A stretch of DNA of 64,000 nt from Planctellipticum variicoloris (lineage in GTDB: Bacteria; Planctomycetota; Planctomycetia; Planctomycetales; Planctomycetaceae), in NCBI RefSeq assembly GCF_030622045.1, contig NZ_CP130886.1, positions 1,873,557 to 1,937,556 of the forward strand. Direction: 5' to 3'. Shown piece by piece: positions 26,710-36,300 of this stretch. Each line of letters begins with the position of its first letter. Within the stretch, counting starts at the first letter, position 1. The translations under genes and the position numbers were made by a program. Below the pieces are notes generated by a model. The model saw only the letters and a list, made by a program, of their open reading frames with translations. It did not search any database and was not told the DNA's origin.

Positions 26710-29118
26710 TTGAAATCGCTGCTGGAGTGGTATCTGCGCATTCCGCCTGCCGCTCCCGGCGAGGGAACGGACTGGGTCTGGCTCTGGCGCCGCCCCTGGC
26801 CGGCAAGCTGGCCCGCCTGGTTGGTCGTGCTGGTCGGCCTGGCCTGTGCGGCTGTGGTGATCTGGTCCTACCGGCGCGATGCGGCCACGCTCTCCCGCGG
26901 TCGGCGATTGAGCCTGACCGGACTCCGCCTGCTGGTCATCGCGTTCGCGGTCCTGCTGCTCACCGAGCTGAGCGTCTCGGTGCACCGCACTGGACTGCCC
27001 GGCATCGCGCTGCTGATCGACACCTCCGCCAGCATGTCGCTGCAGGATCAGCCGGGGACCGAGATCACCGGCGCCGTGCCGAAAGGTGACGATCCGGCCG
27101 GACTGGCTGACGGCGCTCCGCACCGGCTGCAGCGGGCGATCGAGCTCCTGACCCGCGAAGATGCCGACTGGCTCCACCGGGTGCAGTCCTCCCATCAACT
27201 TCACGTCTGGCAGTTTTCCGAGACGGCGGTGCCGTTACTGGGGGGCGCCACCGTCAAGCGGGAGAACGAAACGCAATTCCTGCAGGAACTGCAGGGGCTG
27301 CGCCCCACGGGCGATCAGACGCGCCCCGCTCCCGCCGTCCGCAAAGTTCTTTCCGAACTGCGCGGGATGCCTCCCGCCGCCCTGATCGTCCTGACCGACG
27401 GCATCTCCAGCGCCGGCGCGGCCGACAGATTCTCCCGGATCGCCGATACCGCCCGTCGGAAGGGAGTGCCGCTGTATCTGATCGGCGTCGGCAGCGAGGA
27501 GCCCGTTCGCGATCTGCAGCTCTACGACACCCTCGTCGACGAAGTCGCCTTCGTCGGCGATCCACTGCCGATTTCCGCCAAACTGAAATCGTTCGGCTTC
27601 GCCGGACGGGACCTCGAAGTCCGCCTGCGTCGCGAAGGCTCGGACGAGATTCTCCAGAAAACGACCATCAAGGCCGGCCCCGATGGCCAGCCTCTCAAGT
27701 TCGAACTCAGTTACGTCCCCACGGAAGCCGGCGAGGAAGATCTGATCCTCGAAGTCGTCCTGGCCAATGGAGAAACGAACGATCGCAACAACGCCGAAGT
27801 CCGGCACGTCAGCGTCCGCGAAGAAAAAATCCGCGTTCTGCTCGCCGATGGCCTCCCCCGCTACGAATACCGGGCTCTGAAGCACCTGCTGGAACGGGAC
27901 AAGTCGATTCAGCTCTCCGTCGTCCTGCAGGACGCAGACCTCGAATATCCCCAGGAAGACCGTGTGGCGCTGCCGCACCTGCCGGTTCAGCGCGAAGAGC
28001 TGCTGCAGTACGACGTGATCATTCTCGGCGATCTCGACCCCGGGCAGCTCAGCCCCGCGCTGCAGGAAAACCTGCGGGAGTTCGTTCGCGAAAAAGGGGG
28101 CGGACTGATTCTGATCGCCGGTCCCCGACACAATCCTCGGCAATTCCAGGGAACGCCGCTGGAGAGCCTGTTTCCCTTCGATCTGGCCGACGTGTCCAAT
28201 CCTTCCGCGGAGCTGACTCGGAGCGGATTTCAGCCGGCCCTGACGCTGGAAGGGCAACGCGGCAACAGCCTGTTCCGTTTTGCCGAATCCGAACCGGCAA
28301 GTCTCGCCATCTGGAACAGCCTGCCGCCCCTTTACTGGCAGGTCGAAATTGCGGCGATCAAACCGGGCGTCAACGTCTTCGCGGAACATCCGCTGACCCG
28401 GAAATCCGAGATTCGCCTGCCGACCATCCTGCTGCAGCGCATCGGAGCCGGAAAAGTCCTCTTCCACGCCACCGATGAAACGTGGCGGTGGCGGTTCCGC
28501 ACGGGCGATCTCTACTTCGGCCGCTACTGGGTGCAGGCGATTCGCTTCCTCAGCCGGGGGCGTCTGATCGGTCGGGATCGGGCCGCCGAACTGAGCATCG
28601 ACCGCCTCGTCTACCAGCGGGGAGAACCCGTGCAGTTGCGAGTCCGGTTCCTCGACGACCGGCAGGCCCCCGCGGAAGCCGACGGCGTCACGGTCTTGCT
28701 CGAGCGTCAGGGAGAAGGCCAGCGTTCCGTCAAGCTGACGCGTGTTCCGCAGGCCCCGTCGCTGTTCGAGGGGCAGGTCTCGCAACTCCCGGAAGGGGCC
28801 TATCACGCCTGGGTGGCGCGTCCCTCATTTTCAGCGGCGCCCCCTGCCGCGGATTTTCGCGTCGAAGCGCCGCTGCTGGAACTGCAGCGCCGCAGCCTCG
28901 ATCGAACCGATCTGCAGCTCGCCGCCCAGACGTCTCAGGGCCGATACTATCCTCTGGACGAAGCCGATCGGCTTCCGGACGACCTGCCCGAAGGCGCCGC
29001 AGTCACCCTGGCGACGCAGGATCCGATTCCACTCTGGAACCGCCCCGAGGTCCTGCTGCTGTTTGTGGCCCTGCTCGCGGCAGAATGGCTGCTGCGCAAA
29101 CGCTGGCGGCTGGTATGA
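26710..29118 (+). CDS. BatA-like membrane protein with von Willebrand A domain
   Basis: This 802-residue protein starts at TTG 26710, with no clear ribosome-binding site. Two membrane segments (about residues 36-53 and 69-86) are followed by a vWA domain whose MIDAS motif is LLIDTSASMS (residues 101-110). A glutamine-amidotransferase-like region follows in the middle (YEYRALKHLLERDKS, then VIILGDLDPGQLS and KGGGLILIAGPRH), and a C-terminal membrane segment ends in RKRWRLV. This architecture is common in planctomycetes and Bacteroidetes and is associated with aerotolerance-type (Bat) or MoxR chaperone loci. Here no MoxR gene is nearby. It heads a four-gene run. Confidence 0.8.
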   Translation: MKSLLEWYLRIPPAAPGEGTDWVWLWRRPWPASWPAWLVVLVGLACAAVVIWSYRRDAATLSRGRRLSLTGLRLLVIAFAVLLLTELSVSVHRTGLPGIALLIDTSASMSLQDQPGTEITGAVPKGDDPAGLADGAPHRLQRAIELLTREDADWLHRVQSSHQLHVWQFSETAVPLLGGATVKRENETQFLQELQGLRPTGDQTRPAPAVRKVLSELRGMPPAALIVLTDGISSAGAADRFSRIADTARRKGVPLYLIGVGSEEPVRDLQLYDTLVDEVAFVGDPLPISAKLKSFGFAGRDLEVRLRREGSDEILQKTTIKAGPDGQPLKFELSYVPTEAGEEDLILEVVLANGETNDRNNAEVRHVSVREEKIRVLLADGLPRYEYRALKHLLERDKSIQLSVVLQDADLEYPQEDRVALPHLPVQREELLQYDVIILGDLDPGQLSPALQENLREFVREKGGGLILIAGPRHNPRQFQGTPLESLFPFDLADVSNPSAELTRSGFQPALTLEGQRGNSLFRFAESEPASLAIWNSLPPLYWQVEIAAIKPGVNVFAEHPLTRKSEIRLPTILLQRIGAGKVLFHATDETWRWRFRTGDLYFGRYWVQAIRFLSRGRLIGRDRAAELSIDRLVYQRGEPVQLRVRFLDDRQAPAEADGVTVLLERQGEGQRSVKLTRVPQAPSLFEGQVSQLPEGAYHAWVARPSFSAAPPAADFRVEAPLLELQRRSLDRTDLQLAAQTSQGRYYPLDEADRLPDDLPEGAAVTLATQDPIPLWNRPEVLLLFVALLAAEWLLRKRWRLV

Positions 29119-29161
29119 TGTCTGCGGTCCTCCCAAAGCGCCTCGAACGCCGGTCCGTTCC

Positions 29162-32100
29162 ATGACGTCCCCCGATCCCACCGTGATCCTCGACGAGCTC
29201 GCGCACTTCCGCTCCCGGGTCCGGCTGCTGATCTGGATCGGCGGCCTGGCCCGTATCGCCTCGGTGCTCTTCGGCAGCCTGTGCCTGGCCGGCTTTCTCG
29301 ACTGGCTGATTCACTTTGACGACCCCGGCCTGCGCGTCCTCGTCGGCGGGACCATTGCCGCGGCCTGCGGCTGGATTCTCTGGCGATTCCTGATCGCCCC
29401 GCTCCGGGAATCCCTCTCCGGGGCGATACTGGCGGCCCGTCTCGAACAGCGCTATCCCGTTTTGCGCGGTCGACTGGTCAGCGCCGTGGAGTTTGTTCAA
29501 AACGGCTTTTCGAGCGCGGCCGGCGCGCCGGGGCTGCAGCAGGCCGTCGTTGCCGACGCCCTGAGCCGGCTGCCGGAAATCGAACTCTCGCAGGTGGTCG
29601 AAACCCGCGAAGTCCGCCGCATGACGCTGCTCGGCGCCGTCGTCTGCACTGTGACGCTGATCGTCGTGCTCCTCAATCCGCACGCCGCAGCCACGGCCAT
29701 GACCCGCCTGCTGCTCCCCTTCTCCAGCCACCCCTGGCCTCGAACGCACAATCTGGTCCTGCTCCGGCCGTCGCTGGAACTGGTCGAATACGATCCCCTC
29801 GATCCGCTGCGCGTGGCCCAGGGGGAACCCGTCGAACTCTACGTGCAGAATCTCAACGGTCGCCTGCCCGATCGCGTCTGGCTGGAAATCCGCGAGCCGC
29901 ATCGCGAGGACGTTCGCCGGGAGCCGCTGCGCAAGTTGACACTGCGAAACTCCGCCGATCAGGCGATTGCGGTGGCCGCGATCAATTTGACCGTCCCCGC
30001 TGCCGGAATTGAGTTCCGGGCCACGGGAGGCGACGACGACACAATGCCGTTTTACGGCGTGGAAGTCGTTCCGCCACCCGTGATCGAGTCGTTGCAGGTG
30101 ACCGTCGATCCCCCAGCCTACAGCGGCCGCACGCTGGAGCAGCTTCCTCTCGATGTCGGCAATTTTGAAGGTCTGGTCGGTTCGCACGTCCGGGCCGTCG
30201 TTCGCGTGAATAAGCCGCTGCAGTCTGCGGCCCTGCACTGGAACGACTCGCCGCCGGAAACGCTGAAGCTCTCCACCGACGGCCGAGAATTCGTCGCCGA
30301 ATTCGTCGTCCGCGAGCCGGGGCTGAATCACTACTGGTTCGCCTTGCAGGACCGCCAGGGTTTCGCCAATCGCGATGGCCAGCGCTACGAAGCTCGAGGC
30401 GTCGCGGACCTGGTGCCGGAAGTGGTCATCGAAGACCCTCCCGGCGACGTCCAGGCGACTGCCGACGCCGAGCTGCCGCTGCGGATTCTGGCCAAGGACG
30501 ACCTGGGCCTGGCGCGCGTGGCCTTGAGCTACCAGCTCGAAGGCGCCGACGAGCCGGTTGAGATTCCGCTCGTCTCCGATGCCGCAGGCGAAGACCAGGT
30601 TCGTCCCGAGTTTCTGTGGAGGCTCGCGGACCTGTCGCTTCAGCCCGGCGGTCGACTGCAGTTCCGGGCCATCGCCACCGATCGTTGCGATCTGGGAGAG
30701 CCCCATCTCGGCCGCAGCATCCCGCGGCAGTTGACGGTCGTGTCGACCGAACAGAAACAGCAGGAAATTGTCGGGCGACTGTCGGATCTGCTCGACCAGT
30801 TGCGGGGAGCGATCCAGGTTCAGCAACGGGCGGAAACGCAACTGGGTGACGTCCAGCACCGGCTTGGCAGCGAGGGCAAACTAGAGCCGCAGGATCGCGA
30901 TCTGCTCCAGCGCGTGGAACTGGACCAGCGCCAGGTCTCCGCAAAGCTCGGCCAGCCCGGCGATGGAGTGCAAGCCCGCGCCGCTCGACTCCAGGACGAG
31001 CTGAATGCTAATCGGATCGACGATCCGGAAACGGGGCGGCGGCTGCAGGAGCTGGAACTGCGACTCGATCAGCTCGGCCGCGAGCAGCTCCCCGGCATCG
31101 AGCGGGATCTGACCCAGAGTCGGAAAGCGGCATCGGCGGAACTGCTCTCCGCTGACCAGAAGCGAGAACTGACGACGTCCCTCGACCGGGCTCGTCGCGA
31201 ACAGCAGGACACGCTGGAGTCGCTGCGGTCCCTGGAGAGCCAGCTCAGTGAATGGCGCGATCGACGCGACGTCGACGCCGAACTGTCGGCGATCAAGACC
31301 GATCAACAGAGCCTGAAGCGACTGACTGCCGAGCTTGCCGAACGCACCCTCGCTCGCCCGATGGCCGATCTGTCGCAGCAGGACCAGGCCGATCTGAAAG
31401 ATCTCACCGATCGTCAGCGTCGTGCCGCGGATCGGCTCGATCAGTTCCAGCGACGCCTGGAGCAGCTCTCCAGGAAACTGGCCGCCGGCGAGCCGGAGAC
31501 CGCCGAGACTTTCGAGAATCTGGAACAGGGCCTGCAGGACCAGGCGACGGCCGGCCGCATGCGGGAAGCTGCCGCCGCGCTGTCCCAGAACCAGCTTGGC
31601 CGCGCCGGCGAGCGACAGCAGCAGACGCTCAGCGACCTGCAGGATCTGGAAAAACTTCTGAACGATCAACCTCCCGACGACATCGAATTGATGGTCAAAA
31701 AAACGGAGGAAGTGGCGCATGACCTTGAGCAGATGCAGCAGCGCCTGACCGAACTGCAGCAGGGGCTGCGGCAGTCCATCGAAGACAAGACTCCTCCCGA
31801 AAAGCTCGATCCGCTCCGCGAGGAAGTTCGCGAAATCGCCCGGCAGGCGGAACGGATGGAACGCCAGCTCGAACGCCTGCAGCTCAAGCGTCCCGAGGAA
31901 ACCGCCGAGCGACTGCGGCGACAGGTGGAACAAGCCGCCGAAAGCCTGGAAACGCTCCAGCCTCAAGAGGCCATGGAGTCGGTCGACCGTTCGCTCGATC
32001 TGATCGAACAGACTCGCCGCGAAGTCGCCGAACACCGTCGCCAGCTTGCCGAGCAACTCGCCCGAGAGCAGTTGGAAACCATCGCTTCCGAGCTGGAGTC

Positions 32101-32773
32101 GCTGCAGAAGCGGCAGCAGTCCGCATTGGACGAGACCGTCCGGCTGGCGACGGAGCACTCGAATCGCGGCAACTGGACGCGGGGGCAGCTCCGGTCGCTC
32201 AAAGATCTGACCGACAACCAGGCCCGCCTGCAGGCTGAGACCGAGACACTGACCGAACAGCTCTCGGCGGCGGAAGTCTTCGCGCTGACGCTCCGGGCGG
32301 CTGCAAAGCTCCAGCACCAGGCGACCGAGCGTCTGGCCGAGCGTGACGTCGGCGAACGCGCCCAGTCCCGGCAGCAGCGGGCCCTGGTTCGTCTTCAGCA
32401 GTTGCTGAAGGTTCTAGCCGACAGCCAGAAAACGCCCGGAGAGGGAGAGCCGGCCGGTGGACGCGAGTCCGGGGCCGGCGACGATTCCCCGCAGCAGGCC
32501 GGTCCGCCCGGCGAAAGCCTTCCGCAGTTGGCGCAGCTCAAGCTGCTGCGGACCCTCCAGGAAGCGTGCCTTGAACGCACCGCCGACCTCGATCAGCGTC
32601 GTGGGCCGGATGGGACGCTGCCGCCGGAGCTGATTGCCGAACGGGACGACCTCGCGGGCGAGCAGGCGGAACTGGCGGACCTGATGGTCGATCTTTTGTC
32701 GCGCCTCATGCAGGTCGCGCCGGCGCGGAGCGATCAGCCGACGGAACCCGCCGACGGAAAGGGCGTCCAATGA
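29162..32773 (+). CDS. giant membrane-anchored coiled-coil protein (DUF4175-like)
   Basis: This is a 1203-residue protein. I choose ATG 29162, which follows the vWA stop by 43 bases; the longer frame upstream overlaps that gene. Two membrane segments (about residues 22-45 and 55-77) and a third (about 160-180) precede a beta-rich periplasmic region (VEYDPLDPLRVAQGEPVELYV). From about residue 520 on there is a very long Gln/Arg/Glu/Leu heptad region (e.g. QQKQQEIVGRLSDLLDQLRG), a predicted coiled coil of about 600 residues. The family resembles DUF4175. It is translationally coupled to the next gene (ATGA overlap at 32770). It is probably an envelope scaffold; its function is unknown. Confidence 0.75.
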   Translation: MTSPDPTVILDELAHFRSRVRLLIWIGGLARIASVLFGSLCLAGFLDWLIHFDDPGLRVLVGGTIAAACGWILWRFLIAPLRESLSGAILAARLEQRYPVLRGRLVSAVEFVQNGFSSAAGAPGLQQAVVADALSRLPEIELSQVVETREVRRMTLLGAVVCTVTLIVVLLNPHAAATAMTRLLLPFSSHPWPRTHNLVLLRPSLELVEYDPLDPLRVAQGEPVELYVQNLNGRLPDRVWLEIREPHREDVRREPLRKLTLRNSADQAIAVAAINLTVPAAGIEFRATGGDDDTMPFYGVEVVPPPVIESLQVTVDPPAYSGRTLEQLPLDVGNFEGLVGSHVRAVVRVNKPLQSAALHWNDSPPETLKLSTDGREFVAEFVVREPGLNHYWFALQDRQGFANRDGQRYEARGVADLVPEVVIEDPPGDVQATADAELPLRILAKDDLGLARVALSYQLEGADEPVEIPLVSDAAGEDQVRPEFLWRLADLSLQPGGRLQFRAIATDRCDLGEPHLGRSIPRQLTVVSTEQKQQEIVGRLSDLLDQLRGAIQVQQRAETQLGDVQHRLGSEGKLEPQDRDLLQRVELDQRQVSAKLGQPGDGVQARAARLQDELNANRIDDPETGRRLQELELRLDQLGREQLPGIERDLTQSRKAASAELLSADQKRELTTSLDRARREQQDTLESLRSLESQLSEWRDRRDVDAELSAIKTDQQSLKRLTAELAERTLARPMADLSQQDQADLKDLTDRQRRAADRLDQFQRRLEQLSRKLAAGEPETAETFENLEQGLQDQATAGRMREAAAALSQNQLGRAGERQQQTLSDLQDLEKLLNDQPPDDIELMVKKTEEVAHDLEQMQQRLTELQQGLRQSIEDKTPPEKLDPLREEVREIARQAERMERQLERLQLKRPEETAERLRRQVEQAAESLETLQPQEAMESVDRSLDLIEQTRREVAEHRRQLAEQLAREQLETIASELESLQKRQQSALDETVRLATEHSNRGNWTRGQLRSLKDLTDNQARLQAETETLTEQLSAAEVFALTLRAAAKLQHQATERLAERDVGERAQSRQQRALVRLQQLLKVLADSQKTPGEGEPAGGRESGAGDDSPQQAGPPGESLPQLAQLKLLRTLQEACLERTADLDQRRGPDGTLPPELIAERDDLAGEQAELADLMVDLLSRLMQVAPARSDQPTEPADGKGVQ

Positions 32774-33507
32774 ACCAGTTCCGACTCACCTGCCTTTCGA
32801 TCGCACTCGTGATCGGCGGAGGAGCACGACTCACAGCCGACGAGCCTGCCGATGCGCGGCAACCCGTCAATCGTGGGGCGCCGATCACGCAGACCGATGC
32901 TCGGTTGAAATCCCGGCTTCAGGGAACAACCGGCCCAGGCCAGGAAAATCCGTCCGACAGGCTCCTGGAACAGGCTGCGGAGCGAATGCGATCGGCCAGC
33001 AACCGTCTTCAAGGCGGGCAAACCGGTCAGGAGACGCGGGACGAGCAACAGGAAGCGGTGGCCCTCCTGGATGAAATCATCAAGCAGCTTGAACAACCCC
33101 CGCCACCAGACCAGGGGGGAAACCCGCCCCCCCCCGATTCGCAGCAGAATCCGCCACCCGATTCTCAGAATTCGCCCCGGAAACAATCTCCGTCCTCGCA
33201 ATCGAAGCAGCCGCCGGAGCAGTCCGAGTCGTCTCCCGGGAAGGAACAACGCACTCAGGGGGGCAAGCCGCAGGACAGCGACCAGGCCGAAGATTCCGAG
33301 GAGCGAGAACGAGAACGGCAGCGCCGTGAAACCGCGGAACTGAAGCGGAAGAAACTTCAGACCGACGTCTGGGGGCACCTGCCCGAGCACCTTCGGGAGC
33401 AACTGCTCAACACCTACAGCGAGCGCATGCTCCCGAAGTACGAAGGGCTGGTCCGCCAGTTCTACGAACGGCTGTCGGAAACCCCCTCGAAGAAATCCTC
33501 TCGCTGA
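32770..33507 (+). CDS. secreted Pro/Gln/Ser-rich protein
   Basis: This 245-residue protein begins at an ATGA overlap with the stop of the coiled-coil gene. It has a signal peptide (core LTCLSIALVIGGGARLTA) and a helical N-terminal segment. A disordered Pro/Gln/Ser/Asn-rich stretch spans about residues 110-185, followed by a charged helix and a C-terminal block DVWGHLPEHLREQLL to LPKYEGLVRQFYERLSE. That last block looks like a conserved adaptor helix pair. The overlap suggests stoichiometric production with the coiled-coil protein. I do not know its function; it probably binds one of the two membrane partners. Confidence 0.7.
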   Translation: MNQFRLTCLSIALVIGGGARLTADEPADARQPVNRGAPITQTDARLKSRLQGTTGPGQENPSDRLLEQAAERMRSASNRLQGGQTGQETRDEQQEAVALLDEIIKQLEQPPPPDQGGNPPPPDSQQNPPPDSQNSPRKQSPSSQSKQPPEQSESSPGKEQRTQGGKPQDSDQAEDSEERERERQRRETAELKRKKLQTDVWGHLPEHLREQLLNTYSERMLPKYEGLVRQFYERLSETPSKKSSR

Positions 33508-33552
33508 GACTCCTTTCGCGAGTCCCGGCCGATTCCCCGGATCTGGTATCCT

Positions 33553-34944
33553 ATGGCGCCGCGTGGTCGTCGATCGCAAAAACCTCTCCAGCGCCTGCTC
33601 GACAGCACCGCCCCGGCGTTTATCCTCGATGACCGTCGGTCCGTCGTCTTTTTCAACAAGGGCTGCGAAGATCTCACTGGCTGGCTCGCTGACGACGTCC
33701 AGGGTCGCGCATGCGACTACGCCGGCGCAGGAACGTCCCACTCGCTGGAAGCCGTTCTGGCGGCGCTGGCGCCTCCCGCCGAAGTCTGGGCCGGCCAGGC
33801 CGCCCGCGCACCGGTCTACGTACCGCACAAGACACGCCCCTCCGCGGCGAGAATGATCCACTTCTACCCGTTTCCTTGGGGCGACTCGCCCGCCTGGACG
33901 GTGCTGGGGGTGATTCAGCCGGTCCCGTCGCCCGGGCAGCCTCATCAGGTCCCCCTGTCGCAGCGTCTGCATGCGGAACTGGCTTCCGTCCGCCACGAGC
34001 TCCGCCGCCGATTCGCGGAAGATTCGCTCATTATTCAGTCGCCTGCCATGCAGCGCGTCCTGCAGCAGCTTCAGGTGGCGCGCGCCGTCGAGTCCCCCGT
34101 GCTGATCGTCGGCGAATCCGGCACCGGCCGCGAGCATCTGGCCCGCGTCCTGCACTACGGATCCCGCCTGGGGCGTCGATCGTTCACGCCCCTCGACAGC
34201 GGCCTCCTGCAGCCCCACGATCTGCGCCGACTGGTCAAGCAGGTGGCCCGGCCTTCCACCAGGCAGCCCGCGGTCGAAACGCTGCAGCCCGGTACGCTCT
34301 TTTTCCGGGACATCGAGCAGCTTGCCGCCGAGACTCAGCAGTTTCTCGCCGAAACGCTGTCCGCCGCGCCGGAGCTGCGGGTCGTCGCCTCGACAACGAA
34401 TCCCCTGGAACGCCTGGTCGAACAGGGCCGGTTCCGGTCGGATCTGTTCTACGCGCTGACCAGCCTGACCATCGCTCTCCCTCCGCTCCGCCAGCGCCTG
34501 GAAGACGTTCCGCTGCTCGCTCAGTTTCTGCTTGAGGAACGAAATCGCGACGGCGCACGCCAGGTGACCGGATTTTCGGACGATACCTGGCGTGAACTGC
34601 AGCGCTATAGCTGGCCCGGCAACGTCCGCGAGCTGAGGGCCGTCGTCGAGGAAGCGCATGCCGCAGCCGCCGGGGCGCTGATCCGGCCGCAGGAGCTTCC
34701 ATTCCGCTTCCGGACGGGAACGGAAGCACAAAGGCACGTCGCTCCGCCGCGCGTTCAACCGGTTCCGCTCGAGGCCCTGCTGGAACGCGTGGAACGCGAG
34801 CAGATTGAGGCGGCGCTGGCAGCCGCGAAGCAGAACAAGTCGCGCGCCGCTGAACTGCTGGGCATCAACCGCCCGCGGCTCTACCGCCGCATGGAACAGC
34901 TCGGCATCGTCGATCTGGAAGGAGACCCTCCAGCAGCCGAGTGA
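33553..34944 (+). CDS. degenerate NtrC-like AAA+ regulator with Fis-type HTH
   Basis: This is a 463-residue protein. The N-terminal PAS-like domain (residues ~14-125, FILDDRRSVVFFNKGCEDLTG) is followed by an AAA+ module with Walker A GESGTGREHLAR, and a sensor/arginine-finger region RFRSDLFYAL and WPGNVREL. A C-terminal Fis-type helix-turn-helix (AAELLGINRPRLYRRMEQLG) ends the protein. The sigma54-contacting GAFTGA loop is missing and Walker B reads GTLFFRDIEQL instead of GTLFLDEI. It therefore probably cannot activate sigma54 and may act as an ordinary DNA-binding regulator. It lies 45 bases after the secreted protein and probably controls this locus. Confidence 0.8.
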   Translation: MAPRGRRSQKPLQRLLDSTAPAFILDDRRSVVFFNKGCEDLTGWLADDVQGRACDYAGAGTSHSLEAVLAALAPPAEVWAGQAARAPVYVPHKTRPSAARMIHFYPFPWGDSPAWTVLGVIQPVPSPGQPHQVPLSQRLHAELASVRHELRRRFAEDSLIIQSPAMQRVLQQLQVARAVESPVLIVGESGTGREHLARVLHYGSRLGRRSFTPLDSGLLQPHDLRRLVKQVARPSTRQPAVETLQPGTLFFRDIEQLAAETQQFLAETLSAAPELRVVASTTNPLERLVEQGRFRSDLFYALTSLTIALPPLRQRLEDVPLLAQFLLEERNRDGARQVTGFSDDTWRELQRYSWPGNVRELRAVVEEAHAAAAGALIRPQELPFRFRTGTEAQRHVAPPRVQPVPLEALLERVEREQIEAALAAAKQNKSRAAELLGINRPRLYRRMEQLGIVDLEGDPPAAE

Positions 34945-35090
34945 ACCGCCACCTCCCGGCTCGTGTCTCCCTCCGGAAAGCCGGTTAGATCCGGTTGCAG
35001 CGATTGGCTCGACAAGACGACCGCGGCATGACCGGGTTTGCTTGCTTTCGCGCGGTCAGCCGATATAGTGGCGGCTGGCCTGCGGGCCGG

Positions 35091-35177
35091 GGAGAGGTGG
35101 CTGAGTGGCCGAAAGCACCGCATTGCTAATGCGGCGTCGGGGAAACCTGACCGCGGGTTCGAATCCCGCCCTCTCCG
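35091..35177 (+). tRNA. tRNA-Ser (GCT)
   Basis: This 87-nt gene has acceptor GGAGAGG/CCTCTCC, an anticodon loop giving GCT (ATTGCTAAT context) and a long variable arm typical of serine tRNAs (GTCGGGGAAACCTGAC). The T arm is GCGGG TTCGAAT CCCGC and the discriminator is G at 35177. CCA is not encoded. An integrase fragment lies directly downstream. Confidence 0.95.
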
Positions 35178-35196
35178 CCTTTGCTTTTGATCGATT

Positions 35197-35239
35197 GCCG
35201 CAAGTTGCTGACTGAAAGCAACTTGCGGCTTTTTCTTTG
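35197..35239 (+). terminator. Rho-independent terminator after tRNA-Ser
   Basis: GCCGCAAGTTGCT (35197-35209) pairs perfectly with AGCAACTTGCGGC (35217-35229), followed by TTTTTCTTTG. Confidence 0.88.
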
Positions 35240-35279
35240 CTGCTGAACGACCTTCCTGGTGCACGTTTTGTGCACAATC

Positions 35280-35634
35280 GGAGCGCCGGGGAGTGGTTCA
35301 GAGGCCGCAGCGAAAGTCGCGAGCCCGTCGGGCTCGGGCGAACGCGCATCGGCCGCGTTTCGGCTGACCAGCACCACGGAGCCTGGCGGGTCTACTATCG
35401 CGAGGATGGCCGCGTCTCCGCCGCCGCATCGGGTCGGATCGGGGAGCCGCGAAACGTCTGGCTGCCGAGTTAAATGCCCAGGTGGCGACCGCATCTCCGA
35501 CGCACTTTCAATTTGAGCCGATCAGCATAGCGAGACTGCGGCAGTCGTTCCTCAATGACCACGAGCACGTCGTCCGCTCATCGATGGCAACGATCGCGCG
35601 CCACCTGCGGGCGGGGAACGTGCTCAAGTCCCTG
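35280..35634 (+). pseudogene. integrase N-terminal fragment, frameshifted
   Basis: One frame reads RVSADQHHGAWRVYYREDGR. After a one-base shift near 35416 it continues in another frame as AAKRLAAELNAQV, then FQFEPISIARLRQSFLNDHE and HVVRSSMATIARH. From memory this matches the N-terminal and core-binding part of a second planctomycete integrase subfamily. No catalytic domain is present. It begins about 100 bases after tRNA-Ser, the classic position of an island integrase, and then runs directly into an RHS fragment. Boundaries are approximate. Confidence 0.65.
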
Positions 35635-36156
35635 CCGGCCGGTTCGGAACTGTTCACGAAGGCCGTTTACGACAGTCTGGGGCGGACCACGACGCAGCAC
35701 ATCGGCTACGACACGGCGGAGACCGACTACAGCGACGCCGGGAGCGTGACCGACAACGTGATCCTGGAACAGAGCGAGACGAGTTACGACGCGGCGCGGA
35801 ACGTCCTGCAGACGGCCAGCCGACAGCGGTACCATAACACTCCAGCGGCGCAGCTCGGGGCGTTAGGGAACCCGTCGACCACCCCCGAGGCGCGGGCGAC
35901 CTGCCAGGCGCAGTGGGCGGACGCCCTCGGCCGCACGGTGGCCGCGGCGAGCTACGGCATCAACGGCGGTTCGACGAACACGATTCGCCCGACCACGCTG
36001 ACCTACCCCAACGGCCGGGTGTTGACGTTTTCCTACGGAGCCGGGAGCATCGGCGACCGGAGTTCCCGAATCGCGTCCATCATCGACGACGATTCCACGC
36101 ACCTGGTCGATAAGGACGGCGTCCCAACCGCTCAAACCGGCCAGGAAAAGTTCTAA
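35635..36156 (+). pseudogene. RHS/YD-repeat protein fragment
   Basis: In the same frame as the tail of the integrase fragment the protein continues AVYDSLGRTTTQHIGYD, QSETSYDAARNVLQ, WADALGRTVAAASYG, LTYPNGRVLTFSYG and RIASIIDDDSTHLVD. These are YD/RHS repeat motifs. About 170 residues remain, without the N-terminal secretion region or the toxin tip, and motif order suggests an internal deletion. The frame ends at TAA 36154-36156. RHS proteins are very large surface or polymorphic-toxin proteins, so this is a relic. A short coding-like tail in another frame (about 36170-36299, PDALTADWKSDLVAFLKRH) may be another fragment. Confidence 0.75.
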
Positions 36157-36300
36157 CCGTGTCTTGTCATCCCGATTTCCATCTCTCACGCTTCCGGGGG
36201 AAAAGGAGAAGGATCCGGACGGAGAAAGCCTCGGCCCTCCTGATGCGTTGACCGCCGATTGGAAGAGCGACTTGGTCGCATTCCTGAAACGTCATTGAGT

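Noticed and set aside
30881-32317. A 478-codon minus-strand frame opposite the coiled-coil gene
   Set aside because: It arises from the complementary codons of Gln/Glu/Leu-rich repeats; the plus-strand gene has membrane segments and coupled neighbours.
35482-36156. One 224-residue gene at the RHS region
   Set aside because: The first ~50 residues are integrase-like and the rest RHS-like, and there is no start signal. It is best described as fused fragments.
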